From: Dokdonella immobilis
GTDB lineage: Bacteria > Pseudomonadota > Gammaproteobacteria > Xanthomonadales > Rhodanobacteraceae
NCBI RefSeq assembly: GCF_900115085.1
Contig: NZ_FOVF01000030.1
Coordinates: 1-62,080 of the forward strand
DNA length: 62,080 nt
Direction of reading: 5' to 3'
The translations under genes and the position numbers were made by a program. Positions 19,012 through 27,730 of the stretch are shown one piece after another. Numbering within the stretch: position 1 is the first letter of the stretch; every line of letters starts with the position of its first letter. A model generated the notes under the pieces. It ran no database searches. It had not been told where the DNA came from and worked only from the letters and a program-made list of their open reading frames with translations.

Positions 19012-19962
19012 ATGTGGGCCGATCTGGGAAGCATTCTGCTGGGAACCCTGTTGCTGATGCTTGGCACCGACTTGCTGAGTCATGGTGTGTCGGGGCTGCT
19101 GGCCCGTAACCGCGACGAGGCCTATCCGGCCGCGCTCGGCGGCACCGTGGCAGCGGCCGTGCTGGCGCCGCTGGCGATCCTCGTCGCGGCGCTGGCCGGC
19201 GCACAACCCGACCTGGCACTCGGTAGCCTGGTCGGCGCGGCGCTCGCGCAGTTGGCCCTGCTGGTCGGCCTGGCCGCGCTGGTGGCGCCGCTGATGGTGC
19301 GACCGAAGGCGCTGAACTGGATCAATCCGGCCCTGCCGGTGGCGATCGTGCTGGCCTGGGTCCTCGGTCTCGATCACGTCTACTCGCGCGTCGACGGCGG
19401 TGTCCTGGTGATCGCGTTTGTCGCCGTCCTGGTCCTGCTGCTTCGTTTCGCCGTACGCGAGCGCGCCGCCGTGCGCTCGCTGTTCGAGCCGACGCCGACC
19501 CGGTTTGGCCTGCCGATGCTGCTGTTGCGCCTGTTCGTCGGCGTAGTCCTGGCCGGGCTCGGGGCCTGGCGTCTGGTCGTTGGCAGCGTGGACATGGCGC
19601 AGACCCTCGTGCTCAATCCGCTGATCGCCGGACTGCTCGTGCTCGGTCCGGCCAGCGCCCTCGGCGGCCTGCCGACGGCCCTTTTCGCGGCGCGTCGCGG
19701 GCGTGGCGACTTCGCCCTCGGCCAGGGCCTGTTCGGGGCCCTGGCCTGTGTCCTGCTGCTGCTCGGCCTGCTCGCGCTCTGGCAGCCGCTGGCTGTCCCG
19801 GCCTCGCTGGTTCGCATCGAATGGCCCGTCGTCTGTGCCCTGGCGGTCGCCATCTACCCGATGATGCGCAGCGACGGCGCGCTGTCCGCACGCGAAGGCG
19901 GCGTACTGCTCGGCAGCTACGCCCTGTTCGTGCTGGCCGAGATCTGGCTGACCCGGATCTGA
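19012..19962 (+). CDS. CaCA (YrbG-like) exchanger homologue with degenerate ion-binding motifs
   Basis: 316 residues, about 10 membrane helices in two inverted halves, as in Ca2+/Na+:cation antiporters. The layout matches YrbG: LGTDLLSHGVSGLLAR, then PDLALGSLVGAALAQLALLVGLAAL in the first half, and VLGPASALGGLPTALFAARRGRGDFALGQGLFGALACV in the second. The positions that carry G(T)SxPE and GSN in functional exchangers read VLAPLAI/GAA and ALGGLPT/LFG, so the ion-coordinating Glu and Asn are missing from both halves. It may have lost transport or changed substrate. Starts after GGGAGGG. Confidence 0.7.
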   Translation: MWADLGSILLGTLLLMLGTDLLSHGVSGLLARNRDEAYPAALGGTVAAAVLAPLAILVAALAGAQPDLALGSLVGAALAQLALLVGLAALVAPLMVRPKALNWINPALPVAIVLAWVLGLDHVYSRVDGGVLVIAFVAVLVLLLRFAVRERAAVRSLFEPTPTRFGLPMLLLRLFVGVVLAGLGAWRLVVGSVDMAQTLVLNPLIAGLLVLGPASALGGLPTALFAARRGRGDFALGQGLFGALACVLLLLGLLALWQPLAVPASLVRIEWPVVCALAVAIYPMMRSDGALSAREGGVLLGSYALFVLAEIWLTRI

Positions 19963-20028
19963 GGCGGCGAACGTCCCGATGCCGGGCCCTGAATGCCGCA
20001 AGGCTGCATGCCTGGTGCGCGGGATGGC

Positions 20029-20034
20029 TATACT
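20029..20034 (+). promoter_or_regulatory. candidate -10 (TATACT) for the kinase-like gene
   Basis: TATACT 27 bp upstream of the ATG at 20062. The only -35-like hexamer (CTGCAT, 20004-20009) is weak and the spacing is 19 bp. Confidence 0.3.
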
Positions 20035-20061
20035 GCGCCGCGCAACGAGGAGGACCGGCGG

Positions 20062-21096
20062 ATGCTTTGGACGAGTTGGGTGCTGGCGCTGATCGCGTTC
20101 GCCGCGGTTGCCTATCTGTTCATGCGCCTGCACGACGAGCGCGCGAGCACGCAGCGTCTGCGCAACGAGCGCATGCATCTCGCCGACGAGATCGAGCAGC
20201 TGCAGGCGACCCGGGCGCGGCTCCTCGAGGCCCAGCCAATGCAGATCGCCGGCCGCATGGCGGCCGTCGTCGCCGGCGAAATCGACTTGCCGCTCGGTGC
20301 GACGCGCGATCAGGTCCAGGGCCTCGGCAAGCAGCTCGATGCCTACCGGCAACTGGTCAAGAACTATGACGCCGCCGTGCAGTATTGCCTGCAGCCGGTG
20401 GAAATGATCTTCGGCGCCGACAAGGCCGGACTCGATCAGTTGGTGAAACACGTCGAGGAGGCCCGCCGCCAGCTTTTCAGCGCGCGCCGCGAACTCGAAA
20501 AGAGCCCCCTGCTCAGCGATTCCAAGTCGGCCCTGGCCGCGGCGGCTCGCGAGCTCGAGCGTTCGACCTTGCTGGTCGGCGGTCTGCGCAGGCTGACCCG
20601 CGCCGACAGCACAGGGACCGAATCGGTCGATATCAACGCCAGCCTCGACGCGGCGCTCGCCCTGGTGACGCCGAGCTGGGGCGAGCGCATCACGATCGTG
20701 CGCGAGTACACCGACCTGCCCGCGGTGACCTGCCTGTCGGCCCAGATCTGCAGTGCTTTTCTGCACATTCTTGACAATGCGGCAAAAGCCATCGAAGGGC
20801 GCGGTACCGTTTCCGTGCAGACCCGGGCCGGCGGCGCGCGCAACGTCGAAATACGCATCGCCGATACCGGTGCAGGCATCGAGGAGCACGTCCTTCCGGA
20901 AATCTTCGAGCCGTTCTTCTCGACGCGAAAGGATGCACTCGGACTCGGCTTGAGCAATGCCCAGGCCATCGTCAAGGCACATGGCGGGTCACTCAACGTG
21001 CGCACGACGCCGGGCAGTGGAACCACGGTCATCGTCAGTCTGCCGATCGTCGCCTCGACCTCACTCAGCGTTCCTGCGGTCGCCGTCGGTCCCTGA
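20062..21096 (+). CDS. histidine-kinase-like membrane protein lacking the phosphoacceptor histidine
   Basis: 344 residues from ATG 20062 (GAGGAGG upstream). One membrane span (about 3-22), a coiled coil (about 28-57), a degenerate DHp region and a complete HATPase domain: N box LHILDNAAKAI, G1 DTGAGIE, F box FEPFFSTR, G2 GLGLSNAQAIV. The H-box position reads GRMAAVVAGEIDLPL where NtrB/ZraS-type kinases have AHEINxPL, so Gly72 (codon 20275-20277) replaces the histidine. It cannot autophosphorylate in the normal way. No response regulator adjoins it. It could bind and modulate another kinase, or phosphorylate elsewhere. Confidence 0.8.
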   Translation: MLWTSWVLALIAFAAVAYLFMRLHDERASTQRLRNERMHLADEIEQLQATRARLLEAQPMQIAGRMAAVVAGEIDLPLGATRDQVQGLGKQLDAYRQLVKNYDAAVQYCLQPVEMIFGADKAGLDQLVKHVEEARRQLFSARRELEKSPLLSDSKSALAAAARELERSTLLVGGLRRLTRADSTGTESVDINASLDAALALVTPSWGERITIVREYTDLPAVTCLSAQICSAFLHILDNAAKAIEGRGTVSVQTRAGGARNVEIRIADTGAGIEEHVLPEIFEPFFSTRKDALGLGLSNAQAIVKAHGGSLNVRTTPGSGTTVIVSLPIVASTSLSVPAVAVGP

Positions 21097-21125
21097 TTCG
21101 CGGCAGTCCAGGCGACCGCGAAACG

Positions 21126-21998
21126 ATGCCGACCACTCTCGTCCTCGGCGGCAGCGGCCAGATCGGCCGCTTCCTCGTGCCGCGTCTGCTGCGCAGCGGG
21201 CAAACCGTCATCGTGCTGAGCCGGCAGGCGCGTGCCGGCGCCGACCCCAACCTGCAATGGCGGCAAGGCGACCTGTTCGGCGCGATGCCGGAGATGCCGC
21301 AGCTCGCTACGATCTACAGTCTCGGCCCGCTGGATGGTTTCAGCGCCTGGCTGGAGCGGACCCGACTGGCCGGCCGGCCGCGCATCGTCGCCATAGGTTC
21401 GATGAGCGCGATCAGCAAGCAGGATTCGGCCGATGCGGCCGAACGCACGTTGGCCGCGACGTTGCAGCGGGCCGAGCAGCGCCTGATCGCGAGCGCCGAG
21501 CACAACGGCCTGGCCTGGACCCTGCTGCGGCCGACCCTGATCTACGGCGCCGGCATCGACCGCAGCCTGAGCCTGATCGCCCGGCACGCCAGTCGCTGGC
21601 ACCTGTTCCCGCGCCTGCTCGGCGCCACCGGCCTGCGCCAGCCCGTGCATGCCGAGGACCTGGCCGACGCCTGTCTCGCCAGTGCGATCGCGACGTTCAC
21701 GAATCGCGTGTTCGACCTCGGGGGCGGCGAGCGCCTGAGCGTTTCGGCGATGCTCGCGCGCGTGCATGCCTCGCTGCCGCGATTCGCCCTGACTGTTCCG
21801 CTGCCCCTTGCCGCGGCAGGCGTCGCCCTGGCCTGTGCCCGCCTGCATCCACGCTGGCGTGGCATCCACTACGGCGCCCTGGCTCGCCTGCGCGAAGACC
21901 TGATTGCCGAGGACGGCGCCGCACGCGAGCAAATTGGCTGGTCGCCACGGCGCTTTGAGCCGAACCCCGCCACCTGGCAAATCCAGCCGCTGCCCTGA
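21126..21998 (+). CDS. NAD(P)-dependent epimerase/dehydratase-like SDR
   Basis: 290 residues. The extended-SDR Rossmann motif LGGSGQIGRFL is at the N-terminus, and the LRPTLIYGAGIDRSL and RQPVHAEDLADACL segments are typical of UDP-sugar epimerase-like proteins (RmlD/GalE relatives). The YxxxK catalytic pair is not evident, so it may bind rather than convert its ligand. 29 bp downstream of the kinase-like gene and probably co-transcribed. Confidence 0.75.
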   Translation: MPTTLVLGGSGQIGRFLVPRLLRSGQTVIVLSRQARAGADPNLQWRQGDLFGAMPEMPQLATIYSLGPLDGFSAWLERTRLAGRPRIVAIGSMSAISKQDSADAAERTLAATLQRAEQRLIASAEHNGLAWTLLRPTLIYGAGIDRSLSLIARHASRWHLFPRLLGATGLRQPVHAEDLADACLASAIATFTNRVFDLGGGERLSVSAMLARVHASLPRFALTVPLPLAAAGVALACARLHPRWRGIHYGALARLREDLIAEDGAAREQIGWSPRRFEPNPATWQIQPLP

Positions 21999-22012
21999 GT
22001 ACTGATCAGTAC
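21999..22012. promoter_or_regulatory. perfect 14-bp palindrome upstream of the lipase operon
   Basis: GTACTGATCAGTAC directly abuts the SDR stop codon and lies about 130 bp upstream of the lipase gene. A second dyad, CAACA-TAT-TGTTG, is at 22039-22051. Either could be an operator; neither matches a regulator I can name. Confidence 0.4.
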
Positions 22013-22051
22013 ACCATTCCCTGCCGTATGGTGCGTTGCAACATATTGTTG

Positions 22052-22067
22052 TGGCACGTGATTTTCT
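22052..22067 (+). promoter_or_regulatory. sigma-54-like promoter candidate
   Basis: TGGCACG-TGAT-TTTCT has the -24 element and spacing of sigma-54 promoters (TGGCACG-N4-TTGCW) but lacks the G of the -12 GC. It lies about 75 bp before the lipase ATG and downstream of two palindromes that could hold an activator. Suggestive only. Confidence 0.28.
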
Positions 22068-22144
22068 GTTAAGAGGACGTTGCCAACGACCGTTTGAACG
22101 GCCTAAGATGAGGTCGCAGAATTACCATCCAGAAGGGGATTCAA

Positions 22145-24310
22145 ATGCAGGCCCGATTGTTTGCGGCAGCGCTACTGCCGTCCCTGTTCCTCGCCGCTTG
22201 CGGCGGTGGGAGCAATAGTCCCCGAGCGGTCGACACGCCGGTCGCCACCAACAACGACGGGTCCCCGGTGACCGGCGTCATCACCGCGCGGTTCGACCCG
22301 AGCAACGGCGTGGTGCCGAACCCGACCAATCTGCTGCTGTCGGGCACGACCGACCTGACGATCAATATCCCGGTTGCCGATCCGACCGATTTCAGCAATC
22401 CGCGCGTCGCCATCAATGCGCTCGACGGCTTCAGCACCGCTTCGCCGATGTCGACCGGATTCTCGGTGCCGATCAAGCCGAGCTCGGTCGTCGCCGGCAG
22501 CAGCGTGCGCGTCTTCCAGGTGACCCTGACCGGTCCCGGCGGCGGCGTCACCGGCATCACCAACGAGCTGCAGCCGAACGTCGAATACGTCACCGCCTTG
22601 CCGAGTTCGGATACCAGCGGGCGCACCGTGGCGATCGTGCCGACCAAGCCGCTCAAGCAGCTGACCTCGTACATGGTCGTGATGACCAATGGCATCACCG
22701 ACAACCGCGGCAACGACGCGACCCCCGACCAGACCTACTTCCTGGCCAAGCGCACCTCGCCCCTGTGCGTTGGCGGCGCGTCCACCGATCCGCTGCTCCC
22801 CAGCGCCACCGCCTGCGCCCTCGAGCCGCTGCGCCAGCTGACCAACTCGCAGGAATTTGCCGCCAGCCAGGCCGGCATCGACCCGAGCAAGATCGTGCTG
22901 TCCTGGGTCATGACCACGCAGAGCATCACGCCGGTGCTCGGCGCGGTGCAGGCGCGTACCGCGCAGACGCCAGCCGCGGCTACGCAGATCGCACCGACCG
23001 GACTCAACCTGTCCCAGCTCAACCCGGCGCTGCCGCCGATCGCCGACGTCTACATCGGCACGATCGACCTTCCCTACTACCTCAACGCACCGACCCAGAC
23101 CGCACCGACCGCACCGCTCGGCGGATTCTGGCGTGCGGCCCCGGGCGCCTACGTGCCACCGTTCAACCAGTTCGGACTCGATCCGACTTCGACATTCGTG
23201 ACCTTCGCCAATCCGTTGCCGGTCGCGAATACGACGCAGAAGGTGCCACTGGTGCTGACCGTCCCGAACGCCGCTTCGGGCAAGACCAAGCCGGCCGCGG
23301 GCTGGCCGATCGTGATCTTCCAGCACGGCATCACGCGCAACCGCAGCGATGCCTTCGCCATCGCCGGCACGCTCGCCTCGCAGGGCTTCGCCGTGATCGC
23401 CATCGATGCGCCGCTGCACGGCATCACCGATCCGGCCAGTCCGCTCAATGTCGCCAACACGCCGTTCGCGGCCCTCGGCGCCCGCGAGCGTACGTTCAAC
23501 CTCGATCTCTCGAACAACACGACCGGTGCGCCGGGCCCCGACGGCGTGGTCGACAGTTCGGGCAGCTACTTCATCAACCTGCCGAGCCTGCTGACCTCGC
23601 GTGACAACATCCGCCAGGCGGTCGCCGACCTGCTGGTGCTGGCCCGTGCCGTTCCATCGGCGCACTACAGCAACAGCGCCACCGATTTCGACGGCTCGCG
23701 CATCGGCTTCGTCGGCCAGTCGCTCGGCGGCATCATCGGCACCGTGTTCATGGGCGTGCAACCGAACGTCCAGGTGGCCCTGCTCAACGTACCGGGCGGC
23801 GGCATCCCGCGCCTGCTCGAAGCGTCGCCGGCGTTTGGCCCGCGCATCATCGCCGGACTCGGCGCCAGCGGCCTGTCGCCGGGCACGCCCGACTACGACG
23901 CGTTCTTCGGCGCCGCCCAGACCGTCACCGACTCCGCCGACCCGATCAATTGGGCCCTGCCGGCCAACAACAGCCTGCTCGCCTCCAAGCGCCTGCTCCT
24001 GCAGGAAGTCGTCGGTGGCGGCGATGTGTTGCCCGACCAGGTCATTCCGAATGCCGTGGCCGGCGCACCGCTGTCCGGCACCGAGCCGCTGATCCGTACC
24101 CTGGGTCTGAGCGCGATCACCCAGTCCACGCAGTCGGCAGCCGGGATCCGTGGCGTCGTCCGCTTCACCCAGGGCAACCACGGATCGCTGCTCGACCCGA
24201 CCCAGTATCCGGCCGCCACGGCCGAAATGCAGGGTGAAATGGCCAGCCTGCTGGTCAGCCAGGGCACGGCGGTCCAAGTCAGCAATCCCTCCGTCATTCG
24301 CACGCAATAA
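22145..24310 (+). CDS. VolA/Pla-1-family lipoprotein lipase
   Basis: 721 residues. Lipobox LAAC with Cys19, so lipidated and probably surface- or outer-membrane-attached. An N-terminal Ig-like domain (about 45-180) precedes an alpha/beta-hydrolase: FQHGITRNRSD as the oxyanion region, nucleophile elbow GQSLGG, and a C-terminal GNHGSL that could carry the catalytic His. Relatives hydrolyse lysophospholipid or ester lipids outside the cell. Preceded by AAGGGGA. First gene of a five-gene co-directional unit (DUF1302, DUF1329, YCF48-like, MMPL). Confidence 0.87.
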   Translation: MQARLFAAALLPSLFLAACGGGSNSPRAVDTPVATNNDGSPVTGVITARFDPSNGVVPNPTNLLLSGTTDLTINIPVADPTDFSNPRVAINALDGFSTASPMSTGFSVPIKPSSVVAGSSVRVFQVTLTGPGGGVTGITNELQPNVEYVTALPSSDTSGRTVAIVPTKPLKQLTSYMVVMTNGITDNRGNDATPDQTYFLAKRTSPLCVGGASTDPLLPSATACALEPLRQLTNSQEFAASQAGIDPSKIVLSWVMTTQSITPVLGAVQARTAQTPAAATQIAPTGLNLSQLNPALPPIADVYIGTIDLPYYLNAPTQTAPTAPLGGFWRAAPGAYVPPFNQFGLDPTSTFVTFANPLPVANTTQKVPLVLTVPNAASGKTKPAAGWPIVIFQHGITRNRSDAFAIAGTLASQGFAVIAIDAPLHGITDPASPLNVANTPFAALGARERTFNLDLSNNTTGAPGPDGVVDSSGSYFINLPSLLTSRDNIRQAVADLLVLARAVPSAHYSNSATDFDGSRIGFVGQSLGGIIGTVFMGVQPNVQVALLNVPGGGIPRLLEASPAFGPRIIAGLGASGLSPGTPDYDAFFGAAQTVTDSADPINWALPANNSLLASKRLLLQEVVGGGDVLPDQVIPNAVAGAPLSGTEPLIRTLGLSAITQSTQSAAGIRGVVRFTQGNHGSLLDPTQYPAATAEMQGEMASLLVSQGTAVQVSNPSVIRTQ

Positions 24311-24333
24311 CCGACCTGGTACTGGAGTCCCAC

Positions 24334-26226
24334 ATGAAGACTTGCAAAACAACCCGGGCCAGTTCGCGCATGCGCAGTCCGGCCCTGTCCGCCCTCTCGG
24401 TCGCCCTCGCGATGGCCTTCGCCGGCCAGGCGCAGGCACTCGAATTCGGCGACCAGGACGGCTTCAACGCCGTCATCAACACGACCATCGGCTACGGCAT
24501 CGGCTGGCGCACCCAGGATGCTTCCGATGACCTGATCGGCAAGGCCCAGTTCGACCCGACCTCGTTCGCGCTGGGCCTCGGCAGCGCGGCCCAGCGCGCC
24601 GAGCCCGGCCGCTACTCGGTCAATGGCGACGACGGCGATCTCGCCTACAAGAAATGGGATCCGATTTCGAACGCGATCAATGCGACCGTCGAAGTCAACA
24701 TGCGCTACGGATCCGACTGGGGTGCCTTCGTGCGCGCCACCGGCTTCTACGATTTCGAGAACAACGATCGCGACAACCTGTCCGACGCGGCGAAGAGCCG
24801 GGTCGGCACGCAGTCGCGCATCCTCGATGCCTTCGTCTTCCATGACTTCACCATCGGCGGACGCCAGGCCACGGTGCGATTCGGTCGACAGGTCGTCAGC
24901 TGGGGCGAGAGCACCTTCATCCAGGGCGGCATCAACTCGATCAATCCGGTCGACGTGTCCAAGCTGCGCGTGGCCGGCTCCGAGCTCAAGCAGGCCTTCC
25001 TGCCGGTCAACATGCTGTGGGGTTCGTACAACCTCACCGACAACTTCTCGGCTGAGGCCTTCTACCTGCTCGACTTCCAGAAGACCGATCCCGATCCGGT
25101 CGGCACCTACTTCTCGACCAACGACTTCGCCGTGATTGGTGGCCGTTACGTGATGCTGAACTTCGGCACGGTGCCGCAGCCGGTCATCAACACCGACCTG
25201 TTCGATGAGGTCTGCCTGCAGGGCAACTTCGCGGCCAGCGATACCGGCCTGCCGGCGAACCTCGTGGCGGCCGGTTGCAGCGCGGCGTTCCCGCGCACGA
25301 AGACGCGCAACGCCAAGGACAATGGACAGGGCGGATTTGCCCTGCGCTATCTGGCCGAGAACCTCAACAACACCGAATTCGCGTTCTACGCGATGAACTA
25401 CCACAGCCGGGTGCCGCTGATCAGTGGCATCGCGGTGACCAACTCTTCGGTGACCTCGGGTTCGTACTTCACCGAGTATCCGGAGAACATCCACCTGTTC
25501 GGGGTCAGCTTCAATACCCAGCTCGAAGCCAGCGGCATCGCCCTGCAGGGCGAATTCAGCTATCGCCCGAACCAGCCGTTCCAGATCGACGACGTGGAAC
25601 TGCTGTTCGCCGGCCTGTCGCCGCTCAACGTGCTGATCCCGCAGCCCTACCTGCGCTTCGGCAGCCAGCTCGGCCAGTACGGGCCTGGCGACGAGATCCC
25701 GGGTTACGAGCGGCACAAGATCGCCCAGCTGCAGTTCACCGCGACCAAGGTGTTCGGTCCGGGCAACTGGGTCGGCGCGAACCAGGTGGCCATGGTCGCC
25801 GAAGTGGGCTTCACCAATGTCGACCTGCCGGACAACCTGCGCTTCAACGGCGACGGCACCGACACCGGTGGCGGCGGCGACGTCAATACCGGCGTCGGCC
25901 GCAACCCGATCACCCAGGTCGGCGGCTTTCCGACCCGCTTCTCATGGGGCTATCGCATTGCTGCCCGCGCCGACTACAACAACGTCTGGGGCACGCCGAT
26001 CAACCTGTCGCCGCGCATCGCGTTCAACCACGATGTCAATGGAACGACACCGGGACCGGGCGGCAGCTTCGTCGAAGGCCGCAAGTCGGTCACGATCGGT
26101 ACCGAAGCGAACTACCTGAGCAACTGGGTGTTCGACATCTCCTACACGAACTTCTTCGGTGGCGGTTCGTTCAATCTCATCCATGATCGGGACTTCGTCC
26201 AGGTCGCGGCCCGCTATTCGTTCTGA
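24334..26226 (+). CDS. DUF1302 family outer-membrane barrel protein
   Basis: 630 residues. Signal peptide (cleavage near AQALEFG), then many alternating hydrophobic/aromatic strands, including RQVVSWGESTFIQGGIN, a DUF1302 hallmark, and a C-terminal strand ending VQVAARYSF with terminal Phe, as in outer-membrane barrels. Function unproven; these genes almost always accompany DUF1329 genes. 23 bp after the lipase gene, GGAG before the ATG. Confidence 0.9.
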   Translation: MKTCKTTRASSRMRSPALSALSVALAMAFAGQAQALEFGDQDGFNAVINTTIGYGIGWRTQDASDDLIGKAQFDPTSFALGLGSAAQRAEPGRYSVNGDDGDLAYKKWDPISNAINATVEVNMRYGSDWGAFVRATGFYDFENNDRDNLSDAAKSRVGTQSRILDAFVFHDFTIGGRQATVRFGRQVVSWGESTFIQGGINSINPVDVSKLRVAGSELKQAFLPVNMLWGSYNLTDNFSAEAFYLLDFQKTDPDPVGTYFSTNDFAVIGGRYVMLNFGTVPQPVINTDLFDEVCLQGNFAASDTGLPANLVAAGCSAAFPRTKTRNAKDNGQGGFALRYLAENLNNTEFAFYAMNYHSRVPLISGIAVTNSSVTSGSYFTEYPENIHLFGVSFNTQLEASGIALQGEFSYRPNQPFQIDDVELLFAGLSPLNVLIPQPYLRFGSQLGQYGPGDEIPGYERHKIAQLQFTATKVFGPGNWVGANQVAMVAEVGFTNVDLPDNLRFNGDGTDTGGGGDVNTGVGRNPITQVGGFPTRFSWGYRIAARADYNNVWGTPINLSPRIAFNHDVNGTTPGPGGSFVEGRKSVTIGTEANYLSNWVFDISYTNFFGGGSFNLIHDRDFVQVAARYSF

Positions 26227-26237
26227 GGGTACGATCC

Positions 26238-27623
26238 ATGACACTTATGAAGAAAGCAGGACTGGCCGCCATCATCGCCACCGCGATGATGGCCCAGGTC
26301 GCGGTCGCCAAGGTCAGCGCGGCCGAGGCGGCCAAGCTCGGCGTGACCGGAACGCCATTGACGCCGCTCGGCGCCGAACGCGCGGGCAACGCCGACGGCA
26401 CGATTCCGGAATGGACCGGCGGCATCACGCAGCCGCCTTCCAGCTACAAGGTCGGCATGCACCATCCGGACCCGTTCCCCGGCGACAAGCCGCTGTTCAC
26501 GATCACGTCCAAGAACTACAAGGACTACGGCGACAAGCTGTCGGCCGGCCAGAAGGCCATGTTCGAGAAGTATCCGGACTGGCGCATGGTCGTCTATCCG
26601 ACCCGGCGTTCAGCCTCGAATCCGGCCCGTACCTACGAAATGACCATGAAGAACGCGCTTACCGGCGAACTGGTCGGCGAGGGCGATGGCGTGGCCAAGG
26701 TCGCCGAGGGCATTCCGTTCCCGATCCTCGACAGCGATCCGGCCAAGGCCGGCGCGCAGGCGATCTGGAACCACAAGCTCAAGTACAAGGGCGTTTCGGC
26801 CCGACGCTGGTCCGATCAGGCGCCGGTCACCGCGAGCGGACGCTACGTGATGGTGCGCATCAAGGAAGAGCTGCTCGGACTCTACTACCGGCAAGGCGCG
26901 ACCCTGGCTGAAATCAACAACATCCTGATCTACTTCTACCAGGAAGTCGTTTCGCCGCCCCGCCTGGCCGGCCAGGTCCTGCTCGTGCACGAGACGCTCA
27001 ATTCCGAAATCGGCCAACGCCAGGCCTGGGTCTACAACCCCGGCCAGCGCCGCGTGCGCCGCGCGCCGAACATCGCCTACGACAATCCGGGCACGGCCGC
27101 CGACAACCTGCGTACCACCGACATGACCGACATGTTCAACGGCGCCCTCGACCGCTTCAACTGGAAGCTCGTCGGCAAGCGCGAGATGTACGTGCCGTAC
27201 AACTCGTACAAGGCGCACAGCGACAAGAGCAAGGTCGAGGACATGCTCAAGCCGGGCTATGTCGATCCCGATTACCTGCGCTACGAGTTGCACCGGGTCT
27301 ATGTCGTCGAAGCCACCCTCAAGCCCGGCCAGCGCCACATCAATCCGCGGCGCACCTTCTACCTCGACGAAGACAGCTGGCAGATCCTGACCACCGACCA
27401 CTACGACAGCCAGCAGAACCTGTGGCGCTACTCCGAGGCGCCGAGCGTGAACTACTACGAAGTGCCGGTGTTCTGGTCGACCCTGGAAGACCACCACGAC
27501 CTGAAGTCCGGCCGCTACATCGCGGTGGGCCTGGACAACCAGGAAGAAATGTACGACTTCTCGTTCCAGACCACGCCGGACATGTTCTCGCCGCAGTCCC
27601 TTCGTCAGCGCGGCATCCAGTAA
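26238..27623 (+). CDS. DUF1329 family periplasmic protein
   Basis: 461 residues. Signal peptide of about 24 residues, then the DUF1329 pattern: LGVTGTPLTPLGAERAGNADG, IPEWTGGIT, YNPGQRRVRRAPNIAYDNPG, YVPYNSY, and RRTFYLDEDSWQILTTDHYD. The family resembles LolA/LolB-like lipid-binding folds (my recollection, to be verified by structure search), which would suit carrying a hydrophobic molecule between the RND pump and the DUF1302 barrel. 11 bp from the preceding gene. Confidence 0.9.
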   Translation: MTLMKKAGLAAIIATAMMAQVAVAKVSAAEAAKLGVTGTPLTPLGAERAGNADGTIPEWTGGITQPPSSYKVGMHHPDPFPGDKPLFTITSKNYKDYGDKLSAGQKAMFEKYPDWRMVVYPTRRSASNPARTYEMTMKNALTGELVGEGDGVAKVAEGIPFPILDSDPAKAGAQAIWNHKLKYKGVSARRWSDQAPVTASGRYVMVRIKEELLGLYYRQGATLAEINNILIYFYQEVVSPPRLAGQVLLVHETLNSEIGQRQAWVYNPGQRRVRRAPNIAYDNPGTAADNLRTTDMTDMFNGALDRFNWKLVGKREMYVPYNSYKAHSDKSKVEDMLKPGYVDPDYLRYELHRVYVVEATLKPGQRHINPRRTFYLDEDSWQILTTDHYDSQQNLWRYSEAPSVNYYEVPVFWSTLEDHHDLKSGRYIAVGLDNQEEMYDFSFQTTPDMFSPQSLRQRGIQ

Positions 27624-27646
27624 CGTCGGCCTCGATGCATTCGCCG

Positions 27647-27674
27647 CCGCCGTTCCCCGCTCGGGGAACGGCGG
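27647..27674 (+). terminator. strong intra-operon hairpin (possible attenuator or processing site)
   Basis: CCGCCGTTCCCC-GCTC-GGGGAACGGCGG: a perfect 12-bp GC-rich stem with a 4-nt loop in the 107-bp gap between the DUF1329 and YCF48-like genes. No U-tract follows. It could lower expression of the last two genes or protect the upstream mRNA. Confidence 0.5.
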
Positions 27675-27730
27675 ACTCCACGAAGTGACGGCGGCCTGAC
27701 CGGGTCGCCCGCGAAGCTCAGGTACCCCGC

